A DNA stretch of 18,912 nucleotides from Candidatus Saccharimonadota bacterium. Lineage in GTDB: Bacteria; Patescibacteriota; Saccharimonadia; Saccharimonadales; SLHW01. The stretch's first letter is position 1. Every line of letters starts with the position of its first letter. Below the pieces are notes generated by a model that saw nothing but the letters and a program-made list of their open reading frames with translations, was not told the DNA's origin and did not search any database. Position numbers and translations under genes: made by a program. Where the stretch lies: the NCBI GenBank assembly GCA_007135955.1, contig SLHW01000063.1, positions 1 through 18,912 on the forward strand. The letters run 5' to 3'. Shown here one piece after another: positions 13,396-18,912 of the stretch.

Positions 13396-15180
13396 CTATG
13401 CCTCAGGGCCAACTACATCGTATTTTTTTAGTACTTTACTTAAACGCTTCGGATCAGTAGTTGTTTGAATCTCGAGCAACTTCTGATAAAGCCCACCGGT
13501 TGTTGCAAGTTTTTTCGGTGAACCAACCTCGTCAACGGCACCTTTTTTTAGGGTAATTATCAAGTCAACGTCCTGGATAGTACTTAAACGATGCGCGATT
13601 ACTAAGGTAGTTCTATTTTGCATAAGTGACTCTAAGGCTTCCTTAACAAACGCCTCGCTCTGACTGTCTAGGCTACTGGTCGCTTCATCAAGAAGCAGTA
13701 TTGGTGCATCTTTGAGTAGTGCTCGGGCAATGGCGATTCGTTGTTTTTGTCCACCGGATAGCTTTAGCCCACGCTCACCAATCTCACTACCGTAGCCTTT
13801 ATCAAAATTACTGATAAATTGGTGGGCATTCGCTGCTTTTGCTGCTCTTGTAACCTCTGCCATGCTGGCACCCGGACGGGCATAAGCGATGTTTTCTTGA
13901 ATCGTACCGCTGAACAATGCCGGTTCCTGAAATACCGTCGCAATATTCTGCTGAAGGCTTGATTTGCTCACCGTTGCTATGTTAGTCCCGTCAATTGCAA
14001 TGACACCCTGATCGGGCAGATAGAGCCGCATCAGCAAATTAGCGATTGTTGTCTTCCCCTCACCACTTTCGCCAACCAGTGCAGCCTTCTTCCCGGGAGG
14101 AATAGTAAATGAAACATCTTTAAGTACAGCACTGCCTGGCTCGTATGCGAACGATACATTATCGAATGTTACCGAACCCTGAGCCACCTGTAGTTCTTCG
14201 CGCCGACCAGTGTCAACCGACGGAAGCTTAGTATCCATAATCTCAAAATAATCTTTGCTATCAGAAATGGCGCGCTGAGTGTTCTCAACAAGATAGCTAA
14301 TAGTAAAGATCGGTATGCGAATCTGCATCGCATAAAGCACCAAAGTAACCGCCTGGCCAGCAGAGATAGCCCCCTCTACTCCCTGAGTAAAAATCATCAC
14401 AAACACACCAAAAAATATTAGATTCAGTGCGCTGCGTCGCTGAAAATCACGAGTGTGCCAATACTTTGACTGGGGCTTTGTTATCCCAATTACTTTATTA
14501 AGATGTGCCCGAAATGAGCCAAGTTCTCGTTTTTCCTGCAAGTAGTTTTTGACAACTTTTATCTGTGAAACAACTTCAGCAAATCGGCCACTGGCAATAT
14601 CAAGATGCTGATTCTTTTCTTCTTGATAACGTTGCCACTTTGGGCTGCTGCGAAACGTCATATACACATAAATCGGATAGAGTAAAAACAGCAAGGCGGC
14701 CACTTGCCAACTAATCAACGCTACTGCAATCAGGGAAAATACGGTGGTAAAGATAAACTGCAGAAAGTTATTGCTAAACATCTGCATAAAATTCGTTATT
14801 TGTTGAATTGATCGACTTAACCGGTTGATAATCTTGCCAGTTTGCTCTGAATCAAAGTAGGACTGAGGCAAATTTAGTAGATGCTGGTAATAGTTTCCAG
14901 CAAGATGTTTATATACTCGCGCTGAGGCAACATCACCAAGATAGCCACTCCAGTTACTCAAAATATTCTGTAAAAAATCCAATGCAAATATTGCAAATGC
15001 CAGCCATATCACAAAACTAAGCCGAGCCTCAGTGCCAGCTTGCATCTCGTCAATCGCCCAGCCTGTAAGCAGTGGCATAAGAAGCGACATGAGGCTCAGT
15101 AGCACTGTTGCTAAGCCAATGACACTATAGGCCTTCCATAGCTCTTTGGCGCTGAGAATTATTCGAAAAATGTGTTTCAT
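13396..15180 (-). CDS. ABC transporter, fused membrane and ATPase domains (exporter type)
   Basis: This 594-residue half-transporter works as a dimer in the membrane. The N-terminal exporter domain shows hydrophobic segments near 17-38, 55-72, 138-176 and 252-290, with a QTGKIINRLSR coupling-helix region. The ATPase domain has Walker A GESGEGKT (370-377), Q-loop Q418 in VFQEPALFSGT, signature LSGGQ (474-478), Walker B ILLLDEAT with Glu499, and H-loop His530, so it should be an active ATPase. The substrate could be a lipid, peptide or drug; nothing in the sequence decides. It lies 85 bases after pheT on the same strand. No convincing promoter or strong ribosome-binding site was seen before ATG 15180, so cotranscription with pheT is possible. 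Confidence 0.93.
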   Translation of the reverse strand: MKHIFRIILSAKELWKAYSVIGLATVLLSLMSLLMPLLTGWAIDEMQAGTEARLSFVIWLAFAIFALDFLQNILSNWSGYLGDVASARVYKHLAGNYYQHLLNLPQSYFDSEQTGKIINRLSRSIQQITNFMQMFSNNFLQFIFTTVFSLIAVALISWQVAALLFLLYPIYVYMTFRSSPKWQRYQEEKNQHLDIASGRFAEVVSQIKVVKNYLQEKRELGSFRAHLNKVIGITKPQSKYWHTRDFQRRSALNLIFFGVFVMIFTQGVEGAISAGQAVTLVLYAMQIRIPIFTISYLVENTQRAISDSKDYFEIMDTKLPSVDTGRREELQVAQGSVTFDNVSFAYEPGSAVLKDVSFTIPPGKKAALVGESGEGKTTIANLLMRLYLPDQGVIAIDGTNIATVSKSSLQQNIATVFQEPALFSGTIQENIAYARPGASMAEVTRAAKAANAHQFISNFDKGYGSEIGERGLKLSGGQKQRIAIARALLKDAPILLLDEATSSLDSQSEAFVKEALESLMQNRTTLVIAHRLSTIQDVDLIITLKKGAVDEVGSPKKLATTGGLYQKLLEIQTTTDPKRLSKVLKKYDVVGPEA

Positions 15181-15265
15181 CCACTTACTAGCCTACGCGA
15201 GTGGCAAATATAACGCTAGTGCAGGTCAAATCTCTTGCTTTTCTTGTAGCTAATTCTAGAAAATA

Positions 15266-17779
15266 TTAAATGCGTTCGGCGTCAAGTTCTTTTTGAGTAG
15301 CTGCTGCCACCCTATCAAGGATTGCGCTGAGCTCTTCGGTTTTTAGTGTCTTGTTATCAGAGTAGGCTGTGATGCGAAACGCCATATGTTTTGTCGAGGC
15401 ATCACTGTCCGGCTGATAAATATCTAGCGGCTGATAGCTAGTATGAACATCTTCCTCATCATAGAGAGCCTGCTCGATGACTTGACTTGCATCTCGATAA
15501 AGTGTCGCTGCTGGCAACTTAAATGATATATCTTGGCTACTCTTAGGGTACCTTGAAAGTGGCTGGTAAGGCGATGCCGTGCTGCTAGCTAGTAGGCTTG
15601 AGCTGTCAAGCTCAAAGCCAGCTGTAGTGACTGGTAGTTTAGCAGCTTTTCTAGTAGACACACTAAACTCCCCGATAATGCCAATCGGATTATCATCGGT
15701 TACTACTACAGCACTTCTTTTTGCGTCATACGGAGCAACCAGCTGCTGCCAGCCAGCAGTTTTTGGCAGATTAGCCTGCCCTAGCGGCACTGTACTAAAG
15801 GTAACCCCAAGGCGCTGCATCGACTCAGCTAAGTAGGCTTTCGCCTGGTAAAAGGCTGCCCCAGTCCGCCTTGACCATGCTTTTTCATCTGCAGCATAGA
15901 CCAAGGCTAGTCGATGTTGCTCAAGTGGTAGTGACGGCTCATCGCTATCTTGATCGCCCTTAACGTGCACCTTGCCAAGCTCATAAATTACGAACTCATC
16001 GTGCCCCGACTTAATGTTTGGGTGCACTTTTTCTAACAAGCTGGGGGTTAAGCTCAGACGATAGTACTGCAAGTCAGGACTAAGTGCATTAACTATTCGA
16101 TAGGCCTTTTCACTGTTTTGGCCGTATTTTTTTAATGCATTACCGTGGACAAAGCTATACGTCAACACTTCGTTGCCGCCCGCGGCAGACAGTATCTGGC
16201 GGAGTGAGAACTTCAGCTCTAGTTGCTCGTTACGCTTCACTGGCTCGAGTGAGCGCGAGGGCAAATCAAGCGGCAATGCGCTAAAGCCCATCAACCGACC
16301 AACTTCCTCTACTACGTCCTCGGCAATCTCAACGTCAGTTCGCCAAAACGGTGGCGTGACCTTGAGGGCTTCGCTATCCGCACTAACACTAAACTCAACG
16401 TTACTGAGTAGCTGGTTAACTTCTTCGGCGGACACCTCGGTACCAAGTCGCTGATTAATAAACTCAGCAGTTATCGTAATCGGTGGGACTGACTTGAGTT
16501 GTTTGCCCTCATCGGCAGCCTTGCTCACTACTTTGCCACCACTGATGAATTCTAGTGTCGCTACTGCCTCACTAAGTACTCGGTCATTTTGATGAGGTGA
16601 CTGTCCTTTATTAAATCGAGTGACCGCATCAGTAAACAGGCCGTGCTGCATACTGGCTCGGCGGATTGCATACATATCAAAGTTGGCGCACTCCAGCACT
16701 ACCGCAGTGGTGGATTCATCAACTTCTGTGTCTAGACCACCCATTACGCCACCGATACCAACCGGTGTGTCATGAGAAGTAATTAGTATAGTCTTGTCAT
16801 CAGTGAAGGATATCTTTTTACCATCTAGCAAGGTGAGCTGGTCGCCTTTTTTTGACCAGCGAGCCTCTAGCCGTACCTCGTCCTTGCCGGTTACCTGCCG
16901 CAACTTAGCCAAATCATACGCGTGCAGTGGCTGGCCAGTGAGCACCATGACATAATTTGTCGCGTCAACGATATTGTTAATCGGTCGAATCCCAACTCGT
17001 GCGAGATAGGTTTGAATAATCAATGGACTATCTTTTACGGCAAGTCCGTCGATTGCTACTGCCATAAAACGGGGCACCGCATCTGGTATTTTGTTATCGA
17101 CTCGCAAATCAACTTCGGGCTTTCTTTGTTCGTCGATCGGCACTTGCTTGCCGTACCAATCTGGTGAAATAAACCGTTTACCAAAAATACCAGCTATTTC
17201 ACGTGCGACTCCCAAAATACCAAAACAATCCGGTCGATGGGTAAACATCTTATTCTCGATATCAATAACAACGTCGTTTAATTCGTAGGTGTCGGCAAAC
17301 GAACTACCCGGCTCAGCAGGGATATCGACTTCTACGATGCCATTGTGATTGTCGCCTATCGCAAGCTCTTTCGCGCTTGCTAGCATGCCGTTGCTGGTTT
17401 TGCCACGCAGCTCACGGGCCTCTAGAATAAATGGGTCACCATCATAGCTACTCGGCACTGTCGCTCCTGGCGGCAGCCAAACGGCCAACATATTTTCGCT
17501 AACATTTGGCGCACCGCAGACAACCTGTATTAATCCGTCGTCATTACGCTTGACAGCTGCTACGCTACCACCATCATCAATCAGACACACCGTCAGCTTA
17601 TCTGCGTCGGGGTGCGGCGTGACACGAACGACTTTTACAATGTAGATGCCTTGGTACTTAGCAGAAAGCTCAAGTACCTGCTCAACTGCACCGAGTTGCT
17701 CGCCGACTTTTTGCACCAACTCTTCAGTGCTTACGTCGATATCAACAAACTGCTTCACCCAATTAATACTTATTTTCAT
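15266..17779 (-). CDS. pheT: Phenylalanyl-tRNA synthetase beta subunit
   Basis: This is the large subunit of the alpha2-beta2 enzyme that charges tRNA-Phe, 837 residues. Domains in order: the N-terminal tRNA-binding OB fold (about 40-155, with HPDADKL at 56-62 and CGAPN at 88-92); the B3/B4 editing domain (about 225-410, with RPINNIVDATNYVM and GVMGG at 344-348); B5 (about 430-505, ending in RTDVEIAEDVVEEVGRLMG); the catalytic-like core; and the C-terminal ferredoxin-fold anticodon-binding domain (about 740-837, from YPKSSQDISF). Between HPDADKL and CGAPN about a dozen extra residues (GSVAAVKRNDDG) appear, compared with my memory of the family. ATG 17779 overlaps the pheS stop in ATGA, indicating coupled, roughly equimolar translation. 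Confidence 0.97.
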   Translation of the reverse strand: MKISINWVKQFVDIDVSTEELVQKVGEQLGAVEQVLELSAKYQGIYIVKVVRVTPHPDADKLTVCLIDDGGSVAAVKRNDDGLIQVVCGAPNVSENMLAVWLPPGATVPSSYDGDPFILEARELRGKTSNGMLASAKELAIGDNHNGIVEVDIPAEPGSSFADTYELNDVVIDIENKMFTHRPDCFGILGVAREIAGIFGKRFISPDWYGKQVPIDEQRKPEVDLRVDNKIPDAVPRFMAVAIDGLAVKDSPLIIQTYLARVGIRPINNIVDATNYVMVLTGQPLHAYDLAKLRQVTGKDEVRLEARWSKKGDQLTLLDGKKISFTDDKTILITSHDTPVGIGGVMGGLDTEVDESTTAVVLECANFDMYAIRRASMQHGLFTDAVTRFNKGQSPHQNDRVLSEAVATLEFISGGKVVSKAADEGKQLKSVPPITITAEFINQRLGTEVSAEEVNQLLSNVEFSVSADSEALKVTPPFWRTDVEIAEDVVEEVGRLMGFSALPLDLPSRSLEPVKRNEQLELKFSLRQILSAAGGNEVLTYSFVHGNALKKYGQNSEKAYRIVNALSPDLQYYRLSLTPSLLEKVHPNIKSGHDEFVIYELGKVHVKGDQDSDEPSLPLEQHRLALVYAADEKAWSRRTGAAFYQAKAYLAESMQRLGVTFSTVPLGQANLPKTAGWQQLVAPYDAKRSAVVVTDDNPIGIIGEFSVSTRKAAKLPVTTAGFELDSSSLLASSTASPYQPLSRYPKSSQDISFKLPAATLYRDASQVIEQALYDEEDVHTSYQPLDIYQPDSDASTKHMAFRITAYSDNKTLKTEELSAILDRVAAATQKELDAERI

Positions 17780-18816
17780 GATTGAAACTGCCTTAAGAAA
17801 TCTAGTTTAGCTGATTCGAAATGTCGGATATCTTCAATATTGTTTTTCATCATGACAAGTCGCTCAAGGCCACCACCCCAAGCAAATCCTGTGTAAACCG
17901 CCGGGTCAATTTCGGCATGCTTTAGTACGTTCGGATGAATCATGCCACAGCCAAGTAGCTCGAGCCACTTTTGCTCCTCGGAATCATCTTTGCGCAGTAT
18001 TTCTGGCCGCTCTATAGCTAACTCAAAGCTTGGCTCAGTAAACGGAAAGTAGAACGGCTGGATTTTTGCTTGTAATTCTTGTTCAAAGTATTCACTCAGG
18101 AATGTTCGTAGTGTCGCTACGAGGTTTCCAGCATGAATTCCCCTGCCAACCACTACACCCTCTAGTTGATAAAACGTATGCTCATGTGTCGCATCGAGGT
18201 CTTCATTGCGAAATACCCGCCCCGGTACGACAACCCGTATATCTTCGCCTCGCTCAAGTAATGGCTTATTAGCTCGCAGTACTCGGTTCTGCATAGTGCT
18301 AGTGTGCGCTGGTGCAATCAGTCCTTCTTCGGTCATAAACGTATCGTAATCATCTCGGGCGGGGTGATCATTAGGAAAGTTCAAGCTCTCAAACATATGA
18401 TAATCATCGTCTAGTAGCCGCGATTCAACTGCTGAGAACCCCATTCGGTAAAAAATATCGAGCATCAAGTCAATCTCTCTCGTCAGTGGATGCCGTGTCC
18501 CTACCCGAGCCGAAAGCAGCTCGGGCCGTTTGTCTGGCGGTGTATTCACATCAAACGGAGCGGTTACGTCAATTGGCGGCAACGACTCTGCTTCAGCAGC
18601 CTGCTCACCGGCAGCCTGTTCGAGTTCTTGCTTGAGTCGATTGACCTGCTTGCCATACTCAGCTCGCAGTTCCGTTGGTAGTGTGGGTATCTCACTGTAC
18701 AGAGCCTTGAGTTCAGTAGATCGCAGAACTTTTTCAACTGGCTCACCGGACGCAATACGCTCCAATAGCCCTTTGCGGACAATGTCAAGGTTGGCGTGAT
18801 TATTATTTTCGCTCAT
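17776..18816 (-). CDS. pheS: Phenylalanyl-tRNA synthetase alpha subunit
   Basis: This is the catalytic subunit of the class II synthetase, 346 residues, the normal length. The helical N-terminal coiled-coil arm spans about 10-75. Motif 1 surrounds HPLTREIDLMLDIFYRMGF (109-127). Motif 2 is GRVFRNEDLDATHEHTFYQ (199-217). Motif 3 is GFAWGGGLERLVM (310-322), slightly altered from the usual GFAFG form. LGCGMIHPNVL (289-299) is the Phe-site region. An extended -10 ending 11 bases before ATG 18816, with no clear ribosome-binding site, suggests a very short leader. pheT follows with a 4-base overlap. No attenuator or T-box was seen in the 44 bases upstream. Confidence 0.97.
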   Translation of the reverse strand: MSENNNHANLDIVRKGLLERIASGEPVEKVLRSTELKALYSEIPTLPTELRAEYGKQVNRLKQELEQAAGEQAAEAESLPPIDVTAPFDVNTPPDKRPELLSARVGTRHPLTREIDLMLDIFYRMGFSAVESRLLDDDYHMFESLNFPNDHPARDDYDTFMTEEGLIAPAHTSTMQNRVLRANKPLLERGEDIRVVVPGRVFRNEDLDATHEHTFYQLEGVVVGRGIHAGNLVATLRTFLSEYFEQELQAKIQPFYFPFTEPSFELAIERPEILRKDDSEEQKWLELLGCGMIHPNVLKHAEIDPAVYTGFAWGGGLERLVMMKNNIEDIRHFESAKLDFLRQFQS

Positions 18817-18827
18817 AGTTGCTCATT

Positions 18828-18853
18828 ATTGTAACAGATACATTTGTTATACT
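18828..18853. promoter_or_regulatory. Back-to-back extended -10 promoters for pheS (-) and the gene at 18861 (+)
   Basis: On the minus strand TGT plus TACAAT (hexamer 18833 to 18828) drives pheS. On the plus strand TGT plus TATACT (hexamer 18848-18853) drives the right-edge gene. The hexamers are 14 bases apart in a 44-base gap. No good -35 is seen for either, which extended -10 promoters can tolerate. Both starts should give leaders of 0-4 bases. Confidence 0.6.
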
Positions 18854-18860
18854 TTAGGCT

Positions 18861-18912
18861 ATGACGATTACCAAATATCCCCATAGTTGTTTTCATATCG
18901 AAAAAAACGGCA
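18861..18912 (+). CDS. Probable MBL-fold metal-dependent hydrolase, N-terminus only
   Basis: Only 17 codons lie in the window (MTITKYPHSCFHIEKNG), and the frame is open at the right edge. The pattern of an I-T-K strand, a PHSC turn and an IEKNG strand resembles the first hairpin of UlaG-like metallo-beta-lactamase-fold hydrolases, in which the next residues would normally read into a DPG motif. This is recognition from a short stretch, so the family is tentative and the metal-binding His cluster cannot be checked. An extended -10 ends 7 bases before ATG 18861, which supports it as a real, probably leaderless, start. Confidence 0.5.
   Translation, partial: MTITKYPHSCFHIEKNG

Noticed and set aside
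15181..15265. A promoter for the ABC transporter (TTGACC and TATATT on the minus strand)
   Set aside because: The two hexamers are only 11 bases apart, too close to act together, and no other convincing pair was found. The 85-base region may simply be operon-internal.
18817..18860. A Phe-responsive attenuator or T-box before pheS
   Set aside because: The gap is only 44 bases and is filled by the two promoters. The predicted pheS leader is about 4 bases, leaving no room for such a structure.
1..18912. Reassignment of TGA as an amino acid (as in some Patescibacteria)
   Set aside because: TGA ends the GDPD and pheS genes at sensible positions, and I saw no conserved gene interrupted by in-frame TGA.
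1..18912. CRISPR arrays, tRNA/rRNA genes, insertion sequences, phage genes or a defence island
   Set aside because: No regularly spaced repeats, cloverleaf-like intergenic stretches, transposase motifs or terminal inverted repeats were seen. All gaps are short and flanked by core metabolic or translation genes.

Overview
The window reads as a dense, chromosomal, housekeeping-type segment from a bacterium with a small genome. By eye the base composition is moderate (not computed), the standard genetic code is used (TGA is a genuine stop, for example for the GDPD and pheS genes), and no gap between genes exceeds about 90 bases. The split transketolase, divergent epimerase, compact operons and apparent leaderless promoters suggest a Patescibacteria/CPR member, with Saccharibacteria as my best guess. 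This placement is inference: there is no rRNA or ribosomal marker here to settle it. I see no tRNA or rRNA gene, insertion sequence, prophage, CRISPR array or obvious transferred island.

Layout, left to right. Positions 1-369 hold the start of an unrecognised gene (minus strand). Positions 459-4979 hold two minus-strand carbon operons. The first is rpe - transketolase N-half - transketolase C-half, ending at a probable intrinsic terminator (2452-2481). The second is class II fructose-bisphosphate aldolase - PfkB-family kinase, then the unknown gene. At 4986-5013 a compact divergent promoter separates rpe from a plus-strand, membrane-anchored CapA-like protein (5034-6257). That gene meets a membrane-anchored class-A beta-lactamase-like serine hydrolase (6254-7156) tail to tail with a 4-base overlap. 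Next on the minus strand come rpiB, gap and ppa (7190-9281).

A divergent region (9282-9371) leads to a plus-strand pair with an ATGA overlap: a glycerophosphodiester phosphodiesterase-like protein and a small FAD/NAD(P) reductase (9372-10726). These converge on a redox pair on the minus strand: a glutaredoxin-thioredoxin reductase fusion and a free glutaredoxin (10730-12209). Upstream are a membrane-anchored FKBP prolyl isomerase, a NUDIX hydrolase, an ABC exporter half-transporter, and pheT and pheS (12299-18816). A probable MBL-fold hydrolase begins at 18861 and runs off the right edge.

How it fits together: transketolase, Rpe, RpiB, aldolase, the PfkB kinase and GAPDH make a nearly complete link between non-oxidative pentose phosphate reactions and lower glycolysis. 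Pyrophosphatase and PheST are core functions. The fused thioredoxin reductase and the extra glutaredoxin form a thiol-redox module beside an exported prolyl isomerase. I did not find a clearly new multi-gene system. The most interesting signals are regulatory. Several genes have a -10 element only 6-11 bases before the ATG and no good ribosome-binding site, which indicates leaderless mRNAs. Several dyad repeats also sit on promoters or on a ribosome-binding site.
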